A stretch of DNA of 64,000 bases from Heloderma charlesbogerti (taxonomy: Eukaryota; Chordata; Lepidosauria; Squamata; Helodermatidae), in assembly GCA_026122225.1 (NCBI GenBank), contig JANEZZ010002240.1, positions 1,178,001 to 1,242,000 of the forward strand, written 5' to 3'. Position numbers and translations under genes: made by a program. Position 1 is the first letter of the stretch, and each line of letters begins with the position of its first letter. The notes beneath the pieces are model-generated. The model ran no database searches. It worked only from the letters and a program-made list of their open reading frames with translations, and had not been told where the DNA came from. Below are positions 20,562-31,483 of this stretch, in pieces.

Positions 20562-21543
20562 TTAATAAGTTTTTATTAACTCAGCCTATGTGTACTTATT
20601 GCTTCCACGCTCTGCCCCCCCCCGCTCCACGCTGCTGACACAAGGTTTGACTTTCAGATTGGAGAACCAAACCAAAAGTTGGCTTGTGCACCTTCACTTG
20701 ATCCAAAGGCTCATTTGGATGCCAGTTTCTGAAGTAATCATAATCTCTGCCCTTGTTCCAGTATTTGTCTTTGTCAAATTGGGAAACAGTGTGCAGCTAT
20801 TTGTCTCTGTCCAAGACACTGCCATTGCATGATTGCACCTGATGCTAGTGGTGATTTCTGAATACATGCCTTCCATGAGCAGAACATGTCAAACAGCTGT
20901 GACCAACATCCTGTGCAGCCAGAAGACTTTGCTGCTGTTGGTAGATGCCACCTCTTCAGATTCTTTTGTGCTGCTGTTTCCCCCTGGTTTGGGGTCAGAG
21001 TGAAACACTGGGAACCCCACTAAAGCTTCACCCAGTTGCAACATAGCTATGCATGGTCAGAGAACTCCCACTGGAATTTACACATTAGCAAATGATTTTT
21101 TCCATTGGAATTTAGACATTAGCTCATTTCCCCCTTTCCATTCCTTTATTGTTTCTGTGGCCCAATTTGTCTTGTATTCCACTCTTGGTGAATTCTGTTT
21201 TAAACTGAACAATTTCTACAATTATTCCAAGAATTGGAGCAGGTGGAGCTTGCAGCAGCTTTCTGTTCCTTCCGTTCATTTGCCTATTTGCCATGTGTTG
21301 CCAATGCATGCATGTGCATTGGTAGAATACCAGCCCCCAAGCAGCAATCTTTATCTGATCATACGTGATCAAAGAAGTGCACACACACACTTTGGTTAAC
21401 CACTACAAAAATGCAATCCTGGTGTCATCATGTATGCATGAGAGAATCAAGATTCTTTTGGTGTGGTGTTTTACTGATGCACAAATGTACTCCTGCACAC
21501 GGGTCAAATGCTACGCAAAAGACTTGATGCCACCTTGTCTCAC
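20562..21543. other. No recognisable feature
   Basis: Open frames here are short and without family signatures. No repeat was identified. Confidence 0.45.
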
Positions 21544-21546
21544 TGA

Positions 21547-21637
21547 GGGTGCAATCCTATGCATGATTAGATAGAAAAAAAAGTCCTACAATTCCCAGCA
21601 TGCCCCAGCATGTCTAAACATGCATAGGATTGTGCCC
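21547..21637. mobile_element. Hairpin MITE (3-bp TSD type)
   Basis: GGGTGCAATCCTATGCATG on the left is inverted as CATGCATAGGATTGTGCCC on the right. TGA flanks both sides (21544-21546, 21638-21640). Arms also pair through CCTACAATTCCCAGCATG. A 3-bp TSD and GGG terminus suggest PIF/Harbinger. Confidence 0.7.
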
Positions 21638-22054
21638 TGAGTTTGCTTGTTTGTGATGTCTATTAGTTCACACAAGTATACCTATCCATCAGTAACACAT
21701 CACACAGAGTGAGTCTTGATGCGATTGTGCATTCCGTCATATAATTTCTTACATATGCATTGGTAATGTAGGGAGGACTCACAGAAAGAACTGAAAGCTA
21801 AGACAAACTGCCCCTGCACAGGGTTCTGTGGAACATTTGGAAATAAACAATGGAATGATGGACAAGATCAGGCAAACTGGAACTCCAAAATCTGGAAATT
21901 GGATGAAGAAGAGTATTTCAGTAGTATCACTAATTAGAGCCAGAAAGATTCTTCCCTTAATCATTAACAGAAGATTATACTATTGAATGGATTAAAGGCC
22001 AGGCTACATAGTGAGCAACTACATCTTCCATTCTTCTTTAATTAGTTAATTACT

Positions 22055-22178
22055 GGCAGAAACAGTGGCAAGTTTTGAATGCCTCTTGAAAACACACCTT
22101 TTCATGCAGGCTTTCTCTGACATGTGAGGGACTCTGTTACCACCTCACTTCTTCCTTATGATGCTGTAATGTTTTGAA
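22055..22178 (+). pseudogene. L2-like LINE 3' fragment
   Basis: The codons encode approximately SFECLLKTHLFMQAFSDM, the C-terminal end of an L2-type ORF (compare RALKTWLFRQAFG at 50660). A non-coding tail follows. Confidence 0.6.
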
Positions 22179-22649
22179 TAGGGGTGTTGTGAGAGTCCAG
22201 GTGGGGCTCAAGGCTTGATGATTTCTCACCGTCTTGGCCTCCCAGATGCCAGTCCATAGAACCCTGCATTTGCCTGACTCAGAGCATGCCGAGTCAGGTG
22301 AGCGGAGGCATCCCTGCTTGTCTGCGAGCTGCCATTTTGCATAAAAATGGCAGCTCCACTATTTACTTAAGTCACCATTTGTGTAAAATGGCAGCCATAA
22401 ATAGCCCCATTTATGCAAAATTACAGCCTGGGGTAGAGCTTGATGGTTGAGGGTGGAGCTTGATGACTTTTCATAGGATGCAATTTGTACAAATGTCTAT
22501 TTACACAAGCTAAAAACAAAACAAAAACAAGGGTTCCCAGATTTCTGGAAATCCCCATGACTCTGCTTGCAAATGCAAGCTGAGTTGGGCTGCCGTGGAA
22601 ATCTGGCAAGCCCGTAAAGGGCCAGATTTCCCAGCAGCAGACATCCCTA
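22179..22649. mobile_element. hAT-like MITE with hairpin
   Basis: The start TAGGGGTGTTGTGAGAG and end GCAGACATCCCTA face each other. ATTTTGCATAAAAATGGCAG and related arms near 22330-22430 form a hairpin. The flanking octamers do not match convincingly. Confidence 0.5.
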
Positions 22650-23128
22650 GCTCTGTCCCCTTTTGCTTTGGGTCCCACCCTATTTTGACTACAGCCCCCC
22701 TGGAGCTTCTCCACAATGGAATTTGGCCCTCTGACTGAAAGAAATTCAACTCTCCTGGTTTATAGCTTTCTTAGTTTAAACTGGGGAGCGGGGAGAGGCT
22801 CTCCATCCTTTCCAAAAACAAAGTTGAGTCTGAATGGGAAGGACACAGACTTGAATAAATGAACATATTGAGGGTTAGGGGGGATACACAAAGAAAAATG
22901 AAAAGAAAACAATTTACATTTTTGAAGGTAGGCATTTTTCTTTTTGTTCTGTTTTGTTTTAAAGGGCTACCAGGTGTAGAGGGCACATGAGTTCCATACA
23001 AATGAGTAAGAGCTGAAGTTAAAGCATAGGAAGAAATGATTTATGGAAAGAAACTTCAATAAAGAGAGGTAATAATGAAGGCTCAGCATTGAGGCATATG
23101 CTAAAAGATGCCACAGCAGTATGTGTAG

Positions 23129-23530
23129 TAGGGATGTCAGAGAAATCTGCAATGGAAACAATAGAGTTCGGACCTTTTTGAACCTGACCCATGCATTGTG
23201 CAGCAGAGAGGCTTTTCCCTTGTTGGGCAGATTCCATGGACTTGCTGACCAGTTTTTTGACTTTCCGGAATTTTGCACAAATTTTGTTGTAGAAGAATAT
23301 GCAATTTAAAAAAAAAAAAAACAGCCAAAAATGTGCACTTTCCTCATAGGCTAAAGCTTGAAAATGTGGATTTGGGGGGAATTTGTGCATTTTCGCACAT
23401 GCAAACTTGCAGAAATTGCACAATTCATGAACTAAAAATAATCTGATTCCGGCGATGGGCAGACAATGGAAAACAGGCACCTGACAATCCACGAAACACA
23501 GAACAGATTTTAGGCAATCCATACATCCCT
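23129..23530. mobile_element. hAT-like element, E type
   Basis: It starts TAGGGATGTCAGAGAAATC and ends ATACATCCCT. The interior text (GCAGCAGAGAGGC, GGCAGATTCCATGGAC, AGCCAAAAATGTGCA) is shared with 63211-64000, showing a second copy. The TSD is not clear. Confidence 0.6.
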
Positions 23531-23539
23531 TTGTGGGAG

Positions 23540-23650
23540 TCTCCATTTCATCTAGCTGTGTGCAAATGGCTCTTTGACATTCTTCATCCTATTTGTGGGC
23601 TGAGAAAGCGGGGGCCATTTCACCAAATTTCTCCGGGGCGGGGGGGAGAA
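23540..23650 (+). repeat. Interspersed repeat D, copy 2
   Basis: AGCTGTGTGCAAATGGCTC and CCAAATTTCTCCGGGG match the copy at 3569-3700. Confidence 0.5.
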
Positions 23651-24030
23651 CATCAGCAACTGTTTCAGAGGGGTGGGGCTCACCATTCACAGCAACAGTG
23701 GCACATCTTTCATTTTCCCTAAATTTTGCCCCTTGCTAGTGGCAAAAGCAGCAACTGCGTGGGCAGCCTGGACAGCATTTTTCATCCTCCACTATGCCCC
23801 CAGCATCGCTCTAGGGCATTATGGGCAAAAACTGGCAGCTGCCACATGCACAAATGGTGGAGAGTGGGGACAAATTCTGCAAAGTGGCCTACTTTTCCTG
23901 GCCAGGGTGTGCCTGAGAGAGGGAAAGAAAGATCTCTTAAAGTTTCTCCAAAAATATCTTCAGGTTGCTATTGGAGCCTAAATGTGTACAAAACAATCAG
24001 GAGGGCTTGATAGTGCCCTTGACTCATGAT

Positions 24031-24709
24031 TAGGGATGTCAGAGAAATCCACTGTGGATTCAAATTCCGGCCTCAGGAATCCGTAGTGGATTGGGACCAC
24101 TTACCTCCGCTCCAGGAGGTAAGTGGTCCCAGGTGGAATGGCACTTCTTGCTAGCCAGAGCCATTAGCCTCCTCCCTGTCCCTGCCGATTGCCATGTCTT
24201 TAACAAAAATTAAAAATGGCGATCAGGAGGATGTGCCCATAGACTTATACGCAAATAGAGTCATGAATCTTGCATCTAAGTCTATGTGTCCATAGGCTTA
24301 TACGCAAGATTCACAGCTCTATTTTGCGTATAAGTCTATGGGCACATGAGATCAGCAGGATGTGCCCATAGACATATGCAAAATGGAGCAGTGAATCTTG
24401 CATATAAGCCTATGGACACATAGATTTATACGCAAGATTCATGACTCTATTTGGGTCTGTCTATGGGCACATCCTCCCGATGGCCATGTTTTAATTTTTT
24501 TAAAGACAGGGCAATCAGCAGGGACAGGGAGGAGGCAAATGGCTCTGGCTGGCAGGAGGGAAGGTAAGCAGCCCCCAAGCCAGTCCCCCCACCCCAAATC
24601 CTAGCAGAGCCAAACCACTCTGCAGGATTCCGGGGGGGGGGAGGAACAGATCACCCCCCACACACAGATTCCCCACTGAAACAGATGGTGGGGAATCTGC
24701 ACACCACTA
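24031..24709. mobile_element. hAT-like element inserted next to a Penelope-like relic
   Basis: TSDs CTCATGAT (24023-24030) and CTCAAGAT (24710-24717) match at 7 of 8. The start is TAGGGATGTCAGAGAAATCC; the end is AATCTGCACACCACTA. The left end contains the palindrome ACTTACCTCC...GGAGGTAAGT, giving donor matches on both strands. Inverted arms with GTGCCCATAGACTTATACGC occupy 24225-24480. Confidence 0.72.
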
Positions 24710-24717
24710 CTCAAGAT

Positions 24718-25361
24718 GGCTATGCAGCTCAGATAAAAGTGGCAAATTGCAAAGACTGGCATCTCCCATCAGAGATTCCACACTGTAGAAGTGATCCTGT
24801 TTTTGCATATAAACGTGCATGGAATTTGAGCAATATGCTGGCACATAGCACACTGAGAACTTCTCCTCCCTTAGTGTCCTCTAGCATCAACGGTGAGAAG
24901 ATTGTTGGTAATTGTCCTTGTGTGAACTGTATCACTTTGAAAGTATCTGAAAACCCTGCCTCAAAGCAGAATCATCCCATCAAGGAATCTGTGAATTGTA
25001 ATACCAAGGGAGTCAGAGAAGCTGTCCCATGCCCAGGGAACCTGATATTTGTTGGCATGACTTCAAGAGCTGTTAGAACCCACATTTATGAACCTAAAAG
25101 TTGCATCCACTCCAAGAGTCTCGAGGTGCCTCTGGTAAAGCACATTTTGGTCATGGGACATGAGGACAAGGACTTGAGGTTCTGGACAACTGAAAGAGCC
25201 CAAGGACATGAGATGAGATTATACCACCAATTAAGAAGGAGGGAAATATTTTTGGATCTTCACCGTAAGGACAACAGTGCCCCAGGGGCTCAACCAAGAG
25301 TGTAACTGGATGCCAGTATTATCATTCTGTTTACTTCCTCCTTTCCCCGTGCCCTCTGAAC
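24718..25361 (+). pseudogene. Penelope-like element, C-terminal GIY-YIG endonuclease relic
   Basis: The frame encodes YKRAWNLSNMLAHS, a Cys pair GNCPCVNC (24907-24930), then IFVGMTSRAVRTHIYE (about 25043-25090) and PLVKHILVMGHEDKDLRFW. This order is the connector and GIY-YIG endonuclease domain that follows the RT in Penelope-like elements. The usual YxVG core is present as FVG with the following TSRAVR arginine. A frameshift near 25270-25285 moves the conserved ending GLNQECNW into another frame. The RT is absent, because the hAT element inserted just upstream and I see no RT motif before it. The first Met of the frame lies inside the hAT element and is not its own start. Confidence 0.75.
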
Positions 25362-25806
25362 TAGGGATGTACAAAAGTCACTTACCTTTGTTCCGTCCCT
25401 CCTCATGGAATCCTCAATGGGGGGGAGGTGATCCAGTCCTCCCCCCTGGAATCCTTGATGGCTGGCTCTGCTCCGCGGCCAGGCTGCGGAGCAGACGGCC
25501 TGGTGCGGATGCAAATGGTGGCCACCGTAGCAGCCGCCATTTGCATCCAGGTAGACAGCCATGATAGGCTACGTAAGAATTTATGTAGCCTATCATGGCT
25601 AACGTAAAAAAAACACACAAAACCCGCAGCGTATGCAAATGGCGGTGGCTACAGCGGCCGCCATTTGCATGGCCTATTTTTCGCCAACTTATCTTACGTC
25701 AATATTTACGTAAGATAAAACTGCGGAAAAAAAAGGGGAATGCAAATAGCATAGTGGATGCTATTTGCATTCCTTTATTTTCTGCCATTCTAGCCTATGT
25801 AAATAT
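25362..25806. mobile_element. Half of an A-type hAT element, broken at a palindrome axis
   Basis: End 1 TAGGGATGTACAAAAGTCAC is followed by the donor match ACTTACCT and hairpins P3, P1, P3, P2-like and P4. The element then stops at GTAAATAT (25799-25806), the exact centre of the next hairpin. The other half and end 2 are missing. What follows is unrelated sequence carrying the BovB insertion. Confidence 0.75.
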
Positions 25807-26077
25807 TGGTCTTTGGCCAAGTTGTTGTTGTTGTTTATTCGGTCAGATGCTTCCGACTCTTCGTGACTTGATGGACCAGCCCACGCCAGAGCTTCCTGTC
25901 TGCTGTCGCCACCCCCAGCTCCCCCAAGGTCGAGTCCCTCACCTCCAGAATATCATCCATCCATCTTGCCCTTGGTCGGCCCCTCTTCCTTTGGCCTTCC
26001 ACTTTCCCTAGCATCAACATCTTCTCCAGGGTGTCCTGTCTTCTCATTATGTGGCCAAAGTACTTCAGTTTTGCCTT

Positions 26078-26407
26078 TCATATCATTCCCTCAAGTGAGC
26101 AGTCTGGCTTTATTTCCTGGAGGATGGACTGGTTTGATCTTCTTGCAGTCCAAGGCACTCTCAGAATTTTCCTCCAGCACCACAGTTCAAAAGCATCTAT
26201 CTTCCTTCGCTCAGCCTTCCTTATGGTCCAGCTCTCGCAGCCATAGGTTACTACGGGGAATACCATTGCTTGAACTATGCGGACCTTTGTTGTCAGTGTA
26301 ATGTCTCTGCTCTTCACTATTTTATCAAGATTTGTCATTGCAGTCCTCCCAAGAAGTAAACGTCTTCTGATTTCCTGGCTGCAGTCAGCGTGCAGTAATC
26401 TTTGCAC
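26078..26407 (-). pseudogene. BovB ORF C-terminal fragment
   Basis: DCSQEIRRRLLLGRTAMTNL, VRIVQAMVFPVVTYGCESWT and RRKIDAFELWCWRKILRVPW are the post-RT C-terminal residues of BovB, as at about 41110-41340. Only this end survives; catalytic RT motifs are not in the copy. Confidence 0.85.
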
Positions 26408-26927
26408 CTAGAAAGACAAAGTCTGTCACTGCCTCCACGTTTTCTCCCTCTATTTGCCAGTTATCAACCAAGCTGGTTGCCACAATCTTGGTTTTTTGAG
26501 GTTTAACTTAGGGATGTATGAAACACCTACCTGGCTCTGCGCCAGGCAATTTGTGGTGGGGGGGAGGCACTCCGTCCCTCCCCCCAGAATCCTGCCTGGC
26601 CAGCTCTGCTCTGCGGCCAAGCCGTGGAGCCGCTGGCCAGCTCCAGCCATCTGCAGCTGGACATCTGGCCACTGGGCAGCCCTGCAGGGACGTAAATGGC
26701 AGCTGTCGTAGCTGCCACCATTTGCATCCCTGTATTGAGCCATGATAGGCTACGTAAACATTTACATAGCCTATCACAGCAGGGGGAAAAACCTCAGCAT
26801 ATGCAGTTGGCAGTAGCCGCCGCCATTTGCATACGCTGGGATTTTTTTCCCTGTGCCGTGATAGGCTACGTAAGTATTTCCGTAGCCTGTCACGGTAGGG
26901 GGGGAAAAAACCCAGCATACACAAATG

Positions 26928-27697
26928 TAGCGATGTCAGAGAATTTTACCACGAATCTCGGGGAGGCCGAATGCCAACGCATTCGGCCCCCCGAAATTGG
27001 TGGCGAAACGATCTGCCCCCCCGCCCCCCCGGGACGGGACTTTCCTTCAGCGAATCTTCCTGGCGGCGGCGGCGGCTCCGGCAGTGGCTCTGGCGGCAGT
27101 GCGGCGGTGGTGCGGCAGCGGCCGGTCTTCCGACTGGCTGCCACCGCCGCCATTTCCAGTTAAAAACAAAAAAAACAAAAAAAGTGATAGGCTACGTAAA
27201 GATTTACGTAGCCTATCACAGCTGATTTAAAAGAAAAAAAACGTGTGTACGCAAATGGCGGCACCCATGGGCGCCGCCATTTGCGTTCCTTATTTTGGCA
27301 CGTCTTAGTCTACGTAAACATTTCTGTAGACTAAGACGGCGAAAATAAGGGGAACACAAATAGCTATTTGTGTTTTTTTTCTTTTAAATCAGCCGTGATA
27401 GGCTACATAAAAGTTTACGTAGCCTATCACGGCTGACTGCAGGGACGCAAACGGCGGCAGCTATGGCTGCCGCCATTTGCGGAGCCGGCCGGCCAGGATT
27501 CGGGGGGGGAGGGACGGAGCGCCCTCCCCTGGCCAGAATTTCAGGGGGGAGGGACGGAGCGCCCCCCCTGCCAGAATTTCAGGGGGGAGGGACAGAGCGC
27601 CTCCCCCCCAGCCAGAATTTCAGGGGGATGGACGGCGCGCCTCCCCCCCACTGGGAATCACCCCACTGAAAAGGTAAGTGACTTTCGTACATCCCTA
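26928..27697. mobile_element. Nested hAT-like A-type element (770 bp)
   Basis: The perfect TSD CACAAATG (26920-26927, 27698-27705) lies in the arm of a P3 hairpin of the host element. End 2 is on the left (TAGCGATGTCAGAGAATT) and end 1 on the right (GACTTTCGTACATCCCTA). The plus-strand donor AAAGGTAAGT is at about 27669-27678; the left donor is degraded (GGACTTTCCTT). Hairpins P1-P3-P2-P4-P1 occupy 27183-27433. Confidence 0.88.
27490..27650. repeat. Tandem minisatellite in the GC-rich transposon end
   Basis: Four units of about 42 bp, each with CCAGAATTTCAGGGGGG and GGACGGAGCGCC, lie inside end 1 of the nested element. Shorter versions with one or two units sit in the same place in other A-type elements. 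Confidence 0.8.
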
Positions 27698-28213
27698 CAC
27701 AAATGGCGGTAGCCACCGCCATTTGTGTACACTGGGGTTCCCCCCCCCCGCCATGATAGGCTATGTAAATACTTACGTAGCCTATCACGGCCTCCACAGG
27801 GACGCAAATGGTGCTATCACGGCTATTGAGAGGAGGAAGCGAATGGTGGCCGCAGGACGGCCGCCATTCGCAAAGCAGTGCGGATGGGAGCAGGTAAGTG
27901 CTCCATTTCGCTCGCCTTTTGTGGGGTGGAGGGGCGGGGGCTTCGTTCCGCAATGGATTTCAGGGGGCCAAATGCACTGGCATTCGGCCTCACCAAGATC
28001 CGTCGCAGAATTCTCTGACGTCTCTAGTTTAACTGCAACCCAGCTTTTGCACTTTCTTCTTTCACCTTCGTCAGAAGGTTCCTCAGCTCCTTCTCACTTT
28101 CAGCCATCAAGATGGTATCATCTGCATATCTGAGATTATTAATGTTTCTTCCAGCAATTTTAACTCCATCCTTGGCTTCATCAAGCCCAGCACATCGCAT
28201 GATTGGCCAAGTT

Positions 28214-28423
28214 ATTTACAGACAATTAATATGACATGCCTTTGCATTCTTTATATACCTCAGAGATAGAAAGGAATGGTCTTCCTCCCTTCTCTTCCTG
28301 TTGTATCCAGTAACTGACAGAAGTAGACGAAACGGACAAGCTATACAAGAGTGATTTTCTGGTAAACATATCTGCATCAGTTTAAATTTGTGTGTTTAAT
28401 TTAATGAAAGTGGCAAAGGGTGA
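28214..28423. other. No recognisable feature
   Basis: AT-rich spacer between the BovB copy and the next hAT element. Confidence 0.4.
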
Positions 28424-28431
28424 CTGTAACC

Positions 28432-28661
28432 TAGGGATGTGAGAACCCATCCCAGCTCAGGTTCTCCAGGTGCCCCGCTTGTTGCCCCCCCCCCACGCTC
28501 AGGCTGCCCAGGACTCACCAGACAGGATCACAGTGAGTCCTGGAGAACACGAGCAGCGCATGAGTGGGAGCGAACAGGGGGCGAGCGAGGCAGGCGCAAT
28601 CCGGGAGTCATGGGGGGGGGCACAGACTCCCAGACTCAGTCGGGCTCCTGAGACATCCCTA
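28432..28661. mobile_element. Short hAT-like MITE (230 bp)
   Basis: It starts TAGGGATGTGAGAACCC and ends TCCTGAGACATCCCTA. The flanks CTGTAACC (28424-28431) and CTGTTACC (28662-28669) match at 7 of 8. No hairpin array. Confidence 0.75.
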
Positions 28662-28752
28662 CTGTTACCTGCTGTCTGTTTTTTCCTTGCAGATCTGATT
28701 TTGAAAAATAACTTAACAAACCTGAGTGTTTGGGGTTTATAGTTATGATAAC

Positions 28753-29579
28753 TAGGGATGCACGAAAATCACTTACCTGGTCTCGCAGCTTGCTTCGCGG
28801 TGGGGGGGAGGCGCTTCGCTGCTCCCCCCGAAGTTCAGGCCGGGGGGGGAGGCTTCCCTCCTCGCCCGGCCGAAATTCAGGCCGGGGGGGAGGCTTCCCG
28901 CCTTGCCCGGCCGAAATTCAGGCCGGGGAGAAGCGCCCCGTCTCCCCGGCCATGAACTTCAAAAGTAAAAAAAAATGCCCCTGTGATAGGCTACGTAACG
29001 ATTAACGTAGCTTATCACAGCTAGATCTGCAAAGTCAGCCGTGATAGGCTACGTTAATCGTCACGTAGCCTATCACGGGTGACTTTGAAAAAAAAAAAAA
29101 GCACGTACGCAAATGGCGGCCCCCATAGGGAGACTACAGGGACCAAATAAGAAATGTGAATGGCGGCTCCCTATGGGGGCTGCCATTAGCCATACGCGCT
29201 TTTTTTTTTTTTTTAAGTCATCCGTGATAGGCTACATGACGATTAGCGTAGCCTATCATGGCTGACTTTGCAAATCTAGCCGTGATAGGCTATGTTAATC
29301 GTTACGTAGCCTATCACAGGGGCGTTGTTTTTTTTTTTTACTTTTCTTGTAATGGCAGCAGCGGCAGCCAGTCGAAAGACCGGCTGCCGCCCCCGCCCCT
29401 GACGAAGACCTGCCGAACCGCCGCCGGGACCCGCCGCCGGGAGGGACATTCGTGAAAGGTAAGTCCCATCCCGGGGGGGGCGGGGGGTGGAGAATTTCTC
29501 CCCGAACAACCTTCGGAGGACCGAATGCATTGGCACTCGGCCCCCCGAAGTTTCGGGGAGAAATTCTCCCCCATCCCTA
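28753..29579. mobile_element. hAT-like B-type element (827 bp)
   Basis: Left end TAGGGATGCACGAAAATCAC; right end TCTCCCCCATCCCTA. The flanks ATGATAAC and ATTGATAAC are similar with a small indel. Outward donors are ACTTACCTGG (28770-28779, minus) and AAAGGTAAGT (29455-29464, plus). GGCCGGGGGGGAGGCTTCC units repeat in the left end. Confidence 0.8.
28983..29318. repeat. Mirror-ordered hairpin array, centre deleted
   Basis: Paired P1 units on each side flank P3 arms, but the central P2-P4-P2 is reduced to GGGAGACTACAGGGACC (29127-29143). The remaining AATGGCGGCCCCCATAGGG and CCCTATGGGGGCTGCCATT arms still pair. Confidence 0.75.
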
Positions 29580-29580
29580 A

Positions 29581-30200
29581 ATTGATAACACTTTTTATCC
29601 CACTGACAAAGATGCTTGGAGTTGAAACACATCTGGGACAGCTTGATGTGTATTAGTATAACCTACAATACATTTATTTCAAATCAGGAATGTTAAATGA
29701 ATGTTGGGACTGTCCTTTTTTTTTTCTTTTTGGCACAATTTTATATGGCTTGTTATATAATTAAATTTTCATAGCTACTTCTTACACTTTGTATCAGAGA
29801 GTTGTTATTTTATCTAATTTTACTAAAAATTATTTAATGGTGGCTCCATCCTAATCTTGCACTTCATAACACCCCAAGTAATCACAAACGATTTGATTAC
29901 TAAATAGCAATGACACCATCATTCCGGCCGTGTCTTTTCAGATCTTTGGATGCCTCAGCTGCCTGCCTACCAATGCATCTACCAAATGAATGCTTGCTTG
30001 GCACAGCAAGAGCCGTTATAACTGAAACAAGAGACAGAGCGATGCTGCAGAAATGTAGACAGTCTTTCATATTCAAATGCTAACCTGCCTTGATTTACTG
30101 CACTTGCCTATTTCGCTATTGTGATAATGAACAGATGGGAGAACCTTTGATGACCAGTTAAGAAAACGAGCAGCCGGCTGATAGGCCTGTCTCGAGGCTT
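29581..30200. other. No recognisable feature
   Basis: AT-rich single-copy-looking sequence with no coding or repeat signature. Confidence 0.45.
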
Positions 30201-30471
30201 TCTTGAAATACTTTCTTGTTTATTTTGCTGTGAGTAGGGATGAGTAACCCCTCTCTCCCCCCACTTATTCTTGAAATACTTTCTTGTTTATTTTGCTGTG
30301 AGTAGGGATGAGTAACCCCCTCTCCCCCTACTTATTCTTGAAATACTTTCTTGTTTATTTTGCTGTGAGTAGAGATGAGTAACCCCCCTCTCCCCCCACT
30401 TATTCTTGAAATACTTTCTTGTTTATTTTGCTGTGAGTAGGGATGAGTAACCCCCCTCTCCCCCCACTTAT
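30201..30471. repeat. Four-copy 68-bp tandem repeat
   Basis: Units start at 30201, 30269, 30336 and 30404 with TCTTGAAATACTTTCTTG, then AGTAGGGATGAGTAACCCC and a C-rich end. Spacing is 67-68 bp and identity is very high, with length changes confined to the C run. Confidence 0.92.
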
Positions 30472-30661
30472 TATGTTGCTTTATTGTTCCTTTCCATGGG
30501 TTTGTTTTGTCTTGTCTTCCATTCTCCTTGAGCTATGGCTAACTAGGAGAGTTTATAAAATTGATTCCATAAGTGAAAGCTTACAGTCTGCCATAGCTTC
30601 CGGACCCTTTTCTTCAGTTGCTTCTCCCCCTGCCCCCATATTAAAGATAGGCACGCATGCA

Positions 30662-31483
30662 TAGGGATGGCATGGGTGCCCGATTGGGTCTAGTAACTAG
30701 GGATGGCGCAGGTGCCCGTTTCGGTCCACAAATCTTTCAGTCCACTGGTGCTCGCACCCGCTGAGCTGTGCCCCCCAAGCTCTCCCCCTGAGCTGGCCCT
30801 CTGGGCTGCAGTCGAGCCTCCCCTCCACGCTCGGTGAGCAGCCCACAAATTACCTGGATAATGATGAACAGGCCCGGGTAATTTGCAAGCTGCTCACCGA
30901 GTGCGGAGGGGGAGCTCAACTGCAGCTCAGAGGGCCAACGAGCGGGGGGAAAGCTTGGAGGGCACCCAGAGAACCCGAGCTGGGATGTGTTCTCACATCC
31001 CTACTGGTAACTTGCAGAATCTCACCCCATCTGTGCCCCCACACTCAGGTCAGCAAACCCGCAACCCCACGTGAGAGGCTGGGACTTATGGCAGCTGCCT
31101 GGTCTCCATGCAAGCCCCATTTTAATGCAAGAAGGGGACTCTGCATTTTTCATACAGTATATCTACTGTTGCACACAACGGTGGCCATCAAGGGTCATTG
31201 CAGCCATATTAGAGGCCTCTAATATGATTCAAATGGCCCTTCACAGCCACCATTGTTTGCTGTAGTAGATCTATGAATAATACAGAGTCCCCTTCTTGCA
31301 CTAAAATGGGGCTCGCATGGAGACTGGGTTGGCAGCCAAACAGATGGCCACCCTGCACTGCTGCCAAGCCCCCACCCCCAGAAGCCCCATTGGCTTGCTC
31401 CATGCTGCTTACCGGGTCTGGTAAGAAGCAGGAGTTTGGCAGGCAAAGTGTGGGGCAGGCTCAGGGGGTTCCTGCCATCCCTA
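30662..31483. mobile_element. F-type hAT-like element with a nested copy
   Basis: The start TAGGGATGGCATGGGTGCCC and end CCTGCCATCCCTA bracket the nested 30698-31003 copy. Flanking octamers CGCATGCA and TGCATGTG match at 5 of 8, the rest being transitions. ACAGTATATCTACTGTTGC at about 31154 and inverted GTAGTAGATC at about 31262 form a central hairpin. Confidence 0.6.
30698..31003. mobile_element. Nested hAT-like MITE (306 bp)
   Basis: The TSD CTAGTAAC / CTGGTAAC (30690-30697, 31004-31011) matches at 7 of 8. Start TAGGGATGGCGCAGG; end GTGTTCTCACATCCCTA. A large hairpin pairs GGTAATTTGCAAGC with its inverted copy around 30845-30895. Confidence 0.75.

Larger units (their letters stand above)
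26509..28026. mobile_element. hAT-like A-type element in BovB, with a nested copy
   Basis: The perfect TSD GTTTAACT is at 26501-26508 and 28027-28034. End 1 starts TAGGGATGTATGAAAC. End 2 finishes AATTCTCTGACGTCTCTA. Without the 770-bp nested element it would be about 740 bp. It includes P1 hairpins at 26741-26777, 26855-26894 and 27753-27790. The donor match GCAGGTAAGT is at about 27890-27899. Confidence 0.85.
25824..28202 (-). mobile_element. 5'-truncated BovB LINE carrying a hAT insertion
   Basis: The 11-bp TSD TTGGCCAAGTT lies at 25813-25823 and 28203-28213. The 3' end at the left reads GTTGTTGTTG then the TTCGTGACTTGATGG terminus. Net BovB is about 860 bp (25824-26508 and 28035-28202). 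This is a more diverged copy than the other two. Confidence 0.85.

Noticed and set aside
24685..25305. Host gene of 206 codons
   Set aside because: The content matches a Penelope-like C-terminus, the start codon lies in an adjacent hAT element and the end is frameshifted.
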